Origin: Vibrio mimicus CAIM 602
GTDB taxonomy: Bacteria > Pseudomonadota > Gammaproteobacteria > Enterobacterales > Vibrionaceae
DNA length: 45,098 nucleotides
Direction: 5' to 3'
NCBI RefSeq assembly: GCF_000338875.1
Contig: NZ_AOMO01000018.1
Span: 1 to 45,098 of the forward strand
This document shows positions 16,728 to 24,760 of this stretch, piece after piece. The notes beneath the pieces were generated by a model. The model had not been told where the DNA came from and did not search any database. It was given only the letters and a program-made list of their open reading frames with translations. A program made the position numbers and the translations under genes. Every line of letters starts with the position of its first letter. The first letter of the stretch is position 1.

Positions 16728-18740
16728 ATGAGGTACACACCGACGTTAAAACTGAGCACTCGGCTAGTTGCGTTTGTGACTATGACAGTAATCAGTGCCA
16801 TGTTTATTCTGTTCCTCGGTGGTACTTTATCTTTTCAGCGGCTTGGTCAGGAATACCTTAATCACTACCTACAAGGTGTGGTTGAAGTCGTTGATAAAGA
16901 GATGGAAGATCCTGATGCAGCGTATTCCATGCAACGTTGGATGCCCAAAATGCTGCAAGCAGGCGGCATTATTGAAATGCAGCTCACCTCTGATGCAGGT
17001 ACGGTTTACCGTTTTAAAGACACCGCCAATACCATTGAAGCGGCACGTTTATATCAAGTTGCTTTACCACTGAAGCGTAATTCTGGCTATGTCATGCATT
17101 TCAAAGCCGTTCCTCCATATCTCAGTTATAACTATTCATTGCAAGCCATGTGGTCAACCACGTTAGCGGTGTTGCTGATTATCTTTTTCTTAATGCGCGG
17201 TCTTAAGTGGCTGAAAGAACAGCTATTGGGCTCTGAGTTGCTTGAAGAACGTGGGCGGATGATCTTAGCCGGGCGAGTGGAACAGCATGCGAAAGGGGAT
17301 CCACGAGAATGGCCTTATACCGCGAGTGAAGCATTAGATCGCTTGATTGAAGAGTTGCAGGATGCGCGTCAAGAACGGAGCCGCTTTGATACCTTTATTC
17401 GTAGCCAAACCTTCTTAGATCAACTAACAGGCACAGCCAACCGAGTTTTATTCGACAGCAAACTGGAATCCGCTCTGTTAGAAAGTGGTGCACACGGTGG
17501 TGTAATGATGCTGCGTGTGGATGACCTTGAGTCAGCTCGCGAAGAGAGCCCGAAACGCAGCGTGGATGAGTTCATTGTCGAAGTGGGAGGATGCCTCTCT
17601 AACATAGTGCAACGTTATCCTGATGCGATTCTTTCTCGTTATTACGATGATGTGTTTGCGCTGTTTATTCCCCATCAAGGCAGTAAAGATGTTGCTCAAG
17701 TGGCAACTCAAGCGGTCAAACTGATTGAACGCATTGTTCCGCCTGAACCTTTGCTGCAAGAAAACTGGTTCCATATCGGCGTCACCATGTATCAAGAAGG
17801 TGAGCGGCGTGGGCGAATTATTGATGAAATGGAGACGGCACTTAAAAGCGCACAACTGCAGAGTGTGAATGCTTGGAGCCGTTTCCAGAAACCTAAGCAG
17901 TTGCAAGAAGATCGTGGCAGTGTGCGTTGGCGAACTCTGTTTGAACAAACTTTGCGTTCAGAGACGATCTTGTTGTATCGGCAGGCTTGTTATTTGGTTT
18001 CAGTCACGGGCGAGCGAGAATTTATCCATTATGAATTGTTTGCGCGGATTCAGGATCCGCAGCAAGGTATTCTCAAGGCCTCTCGCTTTAGTTCTGCTTT
18101 AGAAACCGTAGGTTATGAAGCCATGTTGGATCGCGCGGTCTTCAGTTCAGTCGTCGATTTTCTCAAGCAATCTACACGAATTGAACCGCTGTCGATCAAC
18201 TTACACGTTGTCCCGTTTAGCGATAAACGGTATGCTCGCTGGATTCGTAACGAATTGATGCAAATGCCTTTTTATCTTCGCTCTGCATTATCTTTTGAAT
18301 TTTCAGAAGCCCATTTGGTGAAACATTTGGACTACATGCGCCCGATAATCCGTATGCTGGCGGGATTGGGATGCAAGATTGTTGTAGGGCAAGCAGGGCG
18401 AACTATCGTCAGTACTCACTATATTAAAGACTTAAAAATCAACTATCTTAAACTTCATCGGAGTTTGATAAAGAAAATCGATCAGCGGCACGAGAATCAG
18501 TTGTTTGTGCGCAGCTTGGTTGGCGTATGTAGTGGTACACAAACAGAAGTGGTTGCAGTTGGTGTCGAGACTGTTCAAGAGTGGCAAACTCTACAGATGC
18601 TCGGAGTGAACGGTGTGCAAGGTCGTCTGTTTGATGAAGAGCAGCAGATGTTGCCACCATTACCTGCCGAACAACCCAAGCGCCCTCAACGCTTGTCTCT
18701 GGCGCCTATAGGCAAGCGTAATCGATGGCGAACCAAATAG
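16728..18740 (+). CDS. mshH: MshH, degenerate GGDEF/EAL protein (CsrD homologue)
   Basis: This 670-residue membrane protein opens the MSHA locus and is homologous to CsrD, which directs RNase E decay of the Csr small RNAs. Membrane segments lie at about 12-32 and 141-160, bracketing a periplasmic region, followed by a HAMP-like linker. The GGDEF domain is degenerate: the active-site turn reads RYYDDVF (304-310). The EAL domain is degenerate too, with ELF at 436-438, so cyclase or phosphodiesterase activity is not expected. In Vibrio it is linked to carbon-dependent control of Csr RNAs rather than pilus assembly. I chose ATG 16728; the GTG at 16719 is only two bases from the AAGGA ribosome binding site. 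mshI begins 12 bases after its stop. Confidence 0.9.
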   Translation: MRYTPTLKLSTRLVAFVTMTVISAMFILFLGGTLSFQRLGQEYLNHYLQGVVEVVDKEMEDPDAAYSMQRWMPKMLQAGGIIEMQLTSDAGTVYRFKDTANTIEAARLYQVALPLKRNSGYVMHFKAVPPYLSYNYSLQAMWSTTLAVLLIIFFLMRGLKWLKEQLLGSELLEERGRMILAGRVEQHAKGDPREWPYTASEALDRLIEELQDARQERSRFDTFIRSQTFLDQLTGTANRVLFDSKLESALLESGAHGGVMMLRVDDLESAREESPKRSVDEFIVEVGGCLSNIVQRYPDAILSRYYDDVFALFIPHQGSKDVAQVATQAVKLIERIVPPEPLLQENWFHIGVTMYQEGERRGRIIDEMETALKSAQLQSVNAWSRFQKPKQLQEDRGSVRWRTLFEQTLRSETILLYRQACYLVSVTGEREFIHYELFARIQDPQQGILKASRFSSALETVGYEAMLDRAVFSSVVDFLKQSTRIEPLSINLHVVPFSDKRYARWIRNELMQMPFYLRSALSFEFSEAHLVKHLDYMRPIIRMLAGLGCKIVVGQAGRTIVSTHYIKDLKINYLKLHRSLIKKIDQRHENQLFVRSLVGVCSGTQTEVVAVGVETVQEWQTLQMLGVNGVQGRLFDEEQQMLPPLPAEQPKRPQRLSLAPIGKRNRWRTK

Positions 18741-18752
18741 TAGTGGTAAAGA

Positions 18753-20192
18753 ATGAAGAAACCGAGTTGGATAGAAAAACTGATCGCCCCTAAGGCCGCT
18801 TCTCGGCAGTTGTATGTTGTTGTGCAGCCTGAGAGCCTGTATTTCACGGCAGATGATGTATCGCCGATCCCTCCTCAGCCTTCGAACCAGCAAAATTGGC
18901 AATCCGTGTTGGTACAAACGCTACAAAAGCACGCGATTCAAGATGTTCAAGTTCATCTCGTACTCCATTCTCAGCTTTATCAGGCTTATCAGATAGAGCA
19001 GCCTAGTGTGCCACGTGAAGAGTGGTCAGCAGCTTTGCCATTTCTACTGAAAGACATGCTCAGTGAAAAAGTTACCGAAGTGGTGGCTGATGCCCACCCA
19101 TTGCCGGGCAGTGGCAAAGTGCAAGCTTATGTGATCAGTAAACGCACGGTACTTGAGCTGCAGCGTACCCTATTAGCGGCGGGTCTTACTCTCGGTCGGG
19201 TTATGCCCGATCAGGCTGTATGGGGACTGACTGGCGGGGAGCTGAGCCACTTCTTATTGTTGCATCGCAGCTTAGGTGGCAGCTTTAAGTTGGATGCTTT
19301 TGTCGAACACCAATGCAGCTTTCAGCGTACTTTACGCGGCATTACGGCACCAGTAACTGATAACGCAGCGAGTGTATTGCAGCTAGATAGTTTGGCGTTG
19401 GAATTACAGCGTTCCATTGATTATCTCTCGGCGCAGTTGAAGGGAGGTTCTCTTCAGCAGCTTAAAGTGTGTTGTGATGGCGAAGATCAACAAGCTCTGA
19501 TTGATGGATTGAATGAACGTTTAAGTGTGAGGGCGTCAGGTCTCAATGGGGAAGCAACCTCATGTGGTGAGCAATTGGCACGTTATGCCCGTCATGTACC
19601 GCAAGAAACCATCAATTTTTATCAAGATCATCTCAAGCCGAAACGAGAAAAATTCACTCTAGCGAATTTGCTGCTGGCTTGGTTGGCATTGAGTGCAGTG
19701 TTACTGCTTGGATACGCGGGTGCCGGGTATCAAAATTATGTGGTCAATCGCCAATGGCAGGAGCTTCAAACTCAAAATCAATCGCTGACTGAACAAGCGA
19801 CTGATTTACGCCAGCAAGTCGCAAGCCACCTTCCATCCGCAGGGAAAGCTGCCGCCATTGAGCGTTTGAAAAAAGAAATTGCAGCTAAGCAGCAAGCACT
19901 GCAGGCCATCGGGCAGTTTGATGCGGCGCAGCAAGTGGGCTATTCCGGAGTGTTAAATTCACTGGCTCAACTGGCACGTAATGATATTTCTCTAAGCAGT
20001 ATTGCTTTAGATGCGGTTCAGTTGAATGTACAAGGTTTGGCACGTGATCCCGCAGCGATTCCTAACTGGATCAATCAGTTCAAACAAGAATTACATCTGG
20101 TGGGTAGAACCTTTGAACAGCTGAGAATCGGCCGTAATGAGCAAGATATGATCACCTTTGAACTGAATACTCAACGGGGAGAGCTAAAATGA
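18753..20192 (+). CDS. mshI: MshI, PilM/PilN-like MSHA alignment-complex protein
   Basis: This 479-residue inner-membrane protein joins two roles that are separate proteins in most type IVa pili. Residues 1-295 resemble a PilM/GspL-type cytoplasmic actin-like domain. A transmembrane helix follows (about 304-324, starting FTLANLLLAWLALS). Residues 325-479 form a coiled coil and small periplasmic domain like PilN. It should link the cytoplasmic ATPase MshE and platform MshG to MshJ in the periplasm. Its stop overlaps the mshJ start (ATGA), indicating translational coupling. The two-part reading rests on topology rather than strong motifs. Confidence 0.88.
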   Translation: MKKPSWIEKLIAPKAASRQLYVVVQPESLYFTADDVSPIPPQPSNQQNWQSVLVQTLQKHAIQDVQVHLVLHSQLYQAYQIEQPSVPREEWSAALPFLLKDMLSEKVTEVVADAHPLPGSGKVQAYVISKRTVLELQRTLLAAGLTLGRVMPDQAVWGLTGGELSHFLLLHRSLGGSFKLDAFVEHQCSFQRTLRGITAPVTDNAASVLQLDSLALELQRSIDYLSAQLKGGSLQQLKVCCDGEDQQALIDGLNERLSVRASGLNGEATSCGEQLARYARHVPQETINFYQDHLKPKREKFTLANLLLAWLALSAVLLLGYAGAGYQNYVVNRQWQELQTQNQSLTEQATDLRQQVASHLPSAGKAAAIERLKKEIAAKQQALQAIGQFDAAQQVGYSGVLNSLAQLARNDISLSSIALDAVQLNVQGLARDPAAIPNWINQFKQELHLVGRTFEQLRIGRNEQDMITFELNTQRGELK

Positions 20193-20839
20193 TATCTCAT
20201 TGGGAAACGATGACCAGTAAGTTTTCTGCTCTCTCACAGCGCGAGAAAGTGCTGATTGCTCTGTGCGGTACTGTGTTGGTGGTTATGGTGCTGCTTATCG
20301 GGCTGATTGAACCTGCGTTAAAGCAGAGCCAAGCTCGTCAGGTGCAAATTCAAACTCTGACTTCAAGTAATCAGCAGCTACAAGGCGAAATTATGGTGTT
20401 ACAAGCCAAATTAGCCAAAAACCCAGATCAGGAACAGGACGTTGAACTCGGTCAACTGACACTGCAAAGTCAGGAGGTTTCTCAACAGCTGGCTGAGAAA
20501 GTGACGTCTATGGTTGCGCCTTCAGAGATGCCGAACTTACTGGAACGCGTGCTCACTCAAAGTCAAAAACTTAAGCTAGTCGCACTGGAGTCCTTGCCCG
20601 CAGAGCCGATTGTCCGTTCAACAGAGTCGGAAGTGAAGTCGGAATACTATCTGCACCCAGTGCGCATGGAGTTTACCGGTTCTTATTTTGCGATTCGTGA
20701 TTATTTGCAAGCCTTGGAAGCGTTACCTGTGAAGTATTACTGGCGCAACTTTCAATATAAAGTGGAAAACTACCCGCAAGCTCGGGTGATCCTTGAAGTC
20801 TATACTTTGGGCAGTCGAGAGGAATTTATCGGTGGTTAG
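20189..20839 (+). CDS. mshJ: MshJ, PilO-like alignment-complex protein
   Basis: This 216-residue bitopic inner-membrane protein has one N-terminal transmembrane helix (about 18-40, VLIALCGTVLVVMVLLIGL) and a periplasmic coiled coil (about 45-85). A ferredoxin-like domain follows, containing VRMEFTGSYFAIRDYLQALE, typical of PilO/GspM. It is expected to pair with the PilN-like part of MshI and connect to the secretin through MshK. It overlaps mshI by four bases and mshK by eight. Confidence 0.9.
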   Translation: MISHWETMTSKFSALSQREKVLIALCGTVLVVMVLLIGLIEPALKQSQARQVQIQTLTSSNQQLQGEIMVLQAKLAKNPDQEQDVELGQLTLQSQEVSQQLAEKVTSMVAPSEMPNLLERVLTQSQKLKLVALESLPAEPIVRSTESEVKSEYYLHPVRMEFTGSYFAIRDYLQALEALPVKYYWRNFQYKVENYPQARVILEVYTLGSREEFIGG

Positions 20840-21149
20840 ATATGGAGTGCTCTTGGCGCTAATCGTAGCAGCCAACAGTTATGCTAATGAGGACCCAACC
20901 GCACCTTTAGGGTGGGTGAATCCACCGAAAGCGGAATTACAAAAGCCGAGTTATCCAGTGCCGACTCTGCAAAGCATTATGTGTGCAGAGGGTAGTCGCT
21001 GCTATGCGATTATCGAGCAAAAAGTGGTGGCACAAGGGGATGTGGTCAATGGCTATCGTGTCGCGGCGATCCATCCTGATAAGGTGAAACTCACCCGAGC
21101 AGGGAAAGAGTGGCAATTGGCACTTTTCGCTCTCGATGTAAAACAATAA
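20832..21149 (+). CDS. mshK: MshK, PilP-like periplasmic protein
   Basis: This small exported protein of 105 residues has a signal peptide at 1-17 (VRYGVLLALIVAANSYA with the initiator) and then NEDPTAPLGW. PilP/GspC-type proteins share the DPT/DPF-P motif after the signal. The C-terminal part contains YAIIEQKVVAQGDVVNGYRV and VKLTRAGKEWQL, the fold that docks on the secretin N-domain. I chose GTG 20832, with GAGAGG nine bases upstream, because it gives a clean signal peptide. A frame start at ATG 20793 adds 13 charged residues and lies deep in mshJ. Confidence 0.82.
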   Translation: MVRYGVLLALIVAANSYANEDPTAPLGWVNPPKAELQKPSYPVPTLQSIMCAEGSRCYAIIEQKVVAQGDVVNGYRVAAIHPDKVKLTRAGKEWQLALFALDVKQ

Positions 21150-21163
21150 GGTAACAAAGTCTT

Positions 21164-22840
21164 ATGCGTAAAATCGTACTCGCTTCAGTGGTGACTTCCT
21201 TGGTGGGATGCTCGATGGGACACCGTGATCCGGTGGAAGCCAAACAAGTTCTCAATCAAGCTATTAACGAGACGAACAGTCGTCAGATTGACCAATTGCC
21301 TCCGTCAGTTGAAGCCGATCTCATGCCAGACATGGATTCGCTCACAGCCAGTGAACCCAAGACGCTACAGCGCTTTCGGATTCAAGCGAAAGATGTCGAA
21401 GCCAAGGCATTTTTTGCCAGCCTAGTTCAAGGCACTGAATACAGTGCGGCCATTCATCCCGCGGTCACAGGGCGCATTACCCTGAATCTCACTGACGTTA
21501 CCTTAGACGAAGCCCTCGCTGTAGTGCGCGATCTGTACGGCTTTGATGTTGTCAAAGAAGGTAAAGTCATCCAAGTCTATCCTGCCGGGCTACGCACAGT
21601 GACCATTCCGGTCGACTATCTGCAATTTAAGCGTACCGGGCGTTCTTTAACCGCGATCACTACGGGTACGATTACTAACACTGATTCGAACAATAATTCG
21701 AACAACAGCAGCTCAAATAACAGTTCAAGCAGTAATTCCTCTTCTAGCTCCAACAACTCGAATCAAACTAATAGCCCAACGGCACGAGGTGGTACTGAAA
21801 TTGAAACCACGAACGAGAGTGACTTTTGGCCTCAGTTAGAAAAAGCGGTTGCGCAACTGTTGGGTAGCAGTGGTGGACAAGCGGTGATCGCCAACCCACA
21901 GGCGGGGGTACTGACTCTGCGTGCTTATCCAGATGAAATTCGCCAAGTGACCGAGTTTTTAGGAATTTCTCAGCAGCGAATGCACCGGCAAGTGATCCTT
22001 GAAGCCAAGATTCTCGAAGTAACTCTTAGCGATGGCTATCAACAAGGCATCAACTGGAATAAAGCTTTCACCTCGAATGGCTCGAATTACCAAATTGGTA
22101 CCGGAACGATTTCTCAAGATAGCAGTGGTAATCCCATCAGTGCGGTATTACCGGGATTAGACGCGATAGGTACACTATTGGGTGGTCAATCGAACCTAGT
22201 GATCTCCAGTGGCAGTTTCGATGCTGTTATTAGCTTTATGGCGACCCAAGGGGATCTGAATGTACTCTCTAGTCCACGAGTGACGGCTTCTAATAACCAG
22301 AAGGCGGTGATCAAAGTGGGCACGGATGAATACTATGTCACGGATTTATCGAGCGTGGTGGGAACGGGTGATAACGCACAAGCCTCACCGGATATTACTC
22401 TTACCCCGTTTTTCTCTGGTATCTCACTGGATGTAACGCCACAAATTGACGATCAGGGTAATGTGTTACTGCACGTTCATCCTGCGGTGATTGAAGTTGA
22501 GCAGCAAACTAAACGCATTACCTATAACAGCCAGCAAATTGAATTGCCGCTGGCGAGAAGTTCGATCCGTGAATCGGATTCGGTGATCCGCGCTAAAGAT
22601 GGCGATGTGGTGGTGATCGGTGGTTTGATGAAGTCCAATACCGTTGATCAGGTGTCAAAAGTACCGTTTTTAGGGGATGTTCCCGCTTTAGGCCATTTGT
22701 TCCGTAACACCACCAAGCTGACGCAGAAAACCGAGCTCGTGATTTTGCTTAAACCGACTGTGGTTGGAGTGAACACTTGGCAAAAAGAGTTAGAACGTTC
22801 ACGAGGCTTGTTGCAGGAATGGTTCCCAGATAATCAGTAA
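21164..22840 (+). CDS. mshL: MshL, outer-membrane secretin lipoprotein of the MSHA pilus
   Basis: This 558-residue protein forms the outer-membrane channel through which the pilus emerges. Residues 1-16 are a lipoprotein signal with lipobox LVGC (Cys16). An N-terminal STN/N0 domain (about 65-145) has FRIQAKDVEAKAFFASLVQG. The secretin domain spans about 260-545, with VILEAKILEVTL, VLSSPRVTASNNQKAVIKVG and KDGDVVVIGGLM followed by PFLGDVPALGHLF. Between them, residues about 170-205 are almost pure Ser and Asn, an unusual low-complexity linker. It begins 14 bases after mshK and lies four bases before mshM. Confidence 0.96.
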   Translation: MRKIVLASVVTSLVGCSMGHRDPVEAKQVLNQAINETNSRQIDQLPPSVEADLMPDMDSLTASEPKTLQRFRIQAKDVEAKAFFASLVQGTEYSAAIHPAVTGRITLNLTDVTLDEALAVVRDLYGFDVVKEGKVIQVYPAGLRTVTIPVDYLQFKRTGRSLTAITTGTITNTDSNNNSNNSSSNNSSSSNSSSSSNNSNQTNSPTARGGTEIETTNESDFWPQLEKAVAQLLGSSGGQAVIANPQAGVLTLRAYPDEIRQVTEFLGISQQRMHRQVILEAKILEVTLSDGYQQGINWNKAFTSNGSNYQIGTGTISQDSSGNPISAVLPGLDAIGTLLGGQSNLVISSGSFDAVISFMATQGDLNVLSSPRVTASNNQKAVIKVGTDEYYVTDLSSVVGTGDNAQASPDITLTPFFSGISLDVTPQIDDQGNVLLHVHPAVIEVEQQTKRITYNSQQIELPLARSSIRESDSVIRAKDGDVVVIGGLMKSNTVDQVSKVPFLGDVPALGHLFRNTTKLTQKTELVILLKPTVVGVNTWQKELERSRGLLQEWFPDNQ

Positions 22841-22844
22841 GCCT

Positions 22845-23690
22845 ATGTATTTATCGCACTTTGGCCTTGAGCAGTTTCCTTTTCACCTCACCCCGGATAC
22901 AGAACTGTTTCTGGGTTTAGCGCCACACTTTGAAGCTATCCAAACCCTAAGTGCGGCGATAGAAATGGGGGAAGGGGTTAGCAAGCTAACTGGAGAAGTC
23001 GGAACGGGCAAAACCATGGTGTGTCGAATGTTACTGACTCACTTGGGTGAAGACGTCGCGCTGATTTATCTGCCTAACCCTATGCTTACTGGAGAAGAGT
23101 TACGGCAAGCTGTCGCAGCTGAATTGCAGATTGAAGTGCACTCTGCGGTGCGAATTGTAGAGCAGATTCAAACTCGGTTAATCGAGCTGCATCAGCAAGG
23201 CAAACGAATTGTTGCGTTAGTGGATGAGGCGCAAGCTCTCTCTGACGAAGCGCTCGAAACGCTCAGATTGTTCGGTAATTTGGAAACAGAACAGACCAAG
23301 TTATTGCAGATCGTATTGATCGGTCAGCCAGAATTAGATACACGATTAGAACAGCATCACTTACGCCAGTTTCGGCAGCGGATCACTTTTAACGCACGCC
23401 TGAGGCCATTAACTCAGGCCGAAACGGAAGTGTATATCGAGAGCCGTTTAAACAAAGCGAAAGCGCCTTATCCGCTGTTTAATTCGACACTGAAAAAAGC
23501 TGTGTGGCGGGCATCTCAAGGGACCCCGCGTTTGATCAACCAAATTTGTCATAAGGCTTTGTTGCTCGCCTGGCATGAGCAAAGCCCACTGGTCAATCAG
23601 CATCATCTGTTTGCAGCTATCCACGATACGTACGATAGCTGCAAACCCAGATTTAAAACCCCAATACTTTGGGGATGGAGTAAGCCATGA
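22845..23690 (+). CDS. mshM: MshM, ExeA-like AAA ATPase
   Basis: This 281-residue cytoplasmic P-loop protein is of the ExeA/GspA type, which in type II secretion helps place the secretin through peptidoglycan. It starts MYLSHFGLEQFPFHLTPDTE, a family hallmark. Walker A is GEVGTGKT (Lys56), Walker B is IVALVDEAQ (about 123-131), and a sensor segment QIVLIGQPELD follows. LRPLTQAETEVYI and GTPRLINQICHKALLLA complete the AAA domain. Unlike ExeA it lacks a C-terminal transmembrane and peptidoglycan-binding part; that partner may be MshN. Its stop overlaps the mshN start by four bases (ATGA). Confidence 0.92.
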   Translation: MYLSHFGLEQFPFHLTPDTELFLGLAPHFEAIQTLSAAIEMGEGVSKLTGEVGTGKTMVCRMLLTHLGEDVALIYLPNPMLTGEELRQAVAAELQIEVHSAVRIVEQIQTRLIELHQQGKRIVALVDEAQALSDEALETLRLFGNLETEQTKLLQIVLIGQPELDTRLEQHHLRQFRQRITFNARLRPLTQAETEVYIESRLNKAKAPYPLFNSTLKKAVWRASQGTPRLINQICHKALLLAWHEQSPLVNQHHLFAAIHDTYDSCKPRFKTPILWGWSKP

Positions 23691-24760
23691 GTGTGGTGAA
23701 TCAAGCATTGGCACAAAGTGCCAAACGCAGTCATTCTCGTCTATCGAACATTGAACGCATTGACGTCGCGAAACCCAAAACTCGCCCTGCTTGGTTATGG
23801 GCGATATTAGGTTTTGGGGTGAGTTTAGCGGTCGGTGGATGGTCGGTTTCCCTGCAGTCAGTGGATATTCCCTCAACTTCAAGCGATTTTGTGCCTCAAG
23901 AAACATTACCATCACCCACTCAAAAAACGACTCAGCAAGCCGTCGCGGTATATGCAGCTCCAGCAAAGAGTGAAACATTGGCGATGGTGCAACCGAAAAC
24001 ACAACCCATCGCGAATCTAGAAAAGCCAGTGATGGAGTTAGCATCGAATGCCAAGCCTGCTGTAGCCGTTCAGTCAGAGTCTAATATAGAGCCAAGTACA
24101 ACAGCGCTCGATTCTTCTGATGCTCCAGCCACTCAGCCCGTGATGATTGTTGAACAGGTGGCGTTAACACCGGATCAGCTTGCACAAAAAGCGCTGCAAC
24201 GTGCGCAAAAGGCGATGGAAAGTAATGATTTTCAAATGGCCGTGAATGCGTATGGCGAAGCTTTGCGTTATACGCCGGATGATGACTCGACAAGGCAGAA
24301 GCTGGCTGCGCTTTATTACGGTAAAGGTGATGGACGTAAAGCATTTGATTTGATGCAAGCTGGAATTGAGCGCAATCCTGATAGGGAAGTGCTGCGTTTG
24401 GCATTGGCCAAGCTATTAGCCAAAGAAAAACAAGATGTTGCCGCTTTGGTTCCTTTAGTGTACCTACCACCTCAACCGTCGGTCGAATACTTGTCACTGC
24501 GTGCCGCTCTGGCGCAGAAAACCAAACAAGATGAAATGGCACTGCAAAGTTACCAGCAACTGACAGAAAAAGATCCCAACAATGGTCGTTGGTGGCTTGG
24601 ATTGGCGATTCAACAAGAACGTGCCCTGCAATGGTCAGCCGCGCAGCAGGCTTATCAGCAAGCGCTTAATAAAGTTGGCTTGTCGAGCCAATCGCAAGCC
24701 TTTATTCATCAGCGTTTACAAGTGCTGACTAGCTTACAGGAGACACAAGGTGCCAATTAA
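23687..24760 (+). CDS. mshN: MshN, membrane-anchored TPR protein
   Basis: This 357-residue protein has a short cytoplasmic N-terminus, one transmembrane helix (about 32-52, PAWLWAILGFGVSLAVGGW) and a periplasmic Pro/Ala/Ser/Thr-rich linker (about 55-155). Tetratricopeptide repeats then fill about 160-350 (AQKALQRAQKAMESNDFQMA, YGEALRYTPDDDS, YQQLTEKDPNNGRW). This layout fits an assembly factor analogous to ExeB/GspB or PilF, probably acting with MshM and the secretin. It overlaps mshM by four bases and mshE by eleven. Confidence 0.88.
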   Translation: MSVVNQALAQSAKRSHSRLSNIERIDVAKPKTRPAWLWAILGFGVSLAVGGWSVSLQSVDIPSTSSDFVPQETLPSPTQKTTQQAVAVYAAPAKSETLAMVQPKTQPIANLEKPVMELASNAKPAVAVQSESNIEPSTTALDSSDAPATQPVMIVEQVALTPDQLAQKALQRAQKAMESNDFQMAVNAYGEALRYTPDDDSTRQKLAALYYGKGDGRKAFDLMQAGIERNPDREVLRLALAKLLAKEKQDVAALVPLVYLPPQPSVEYLSLRAALAQKTKQDEMALQSYQQLTEKDPNNGRWWLGLAIQQERALQWSAAQQAYQQALNKVGLSSQSQAFIHQRLQVLTSLQETQGAN

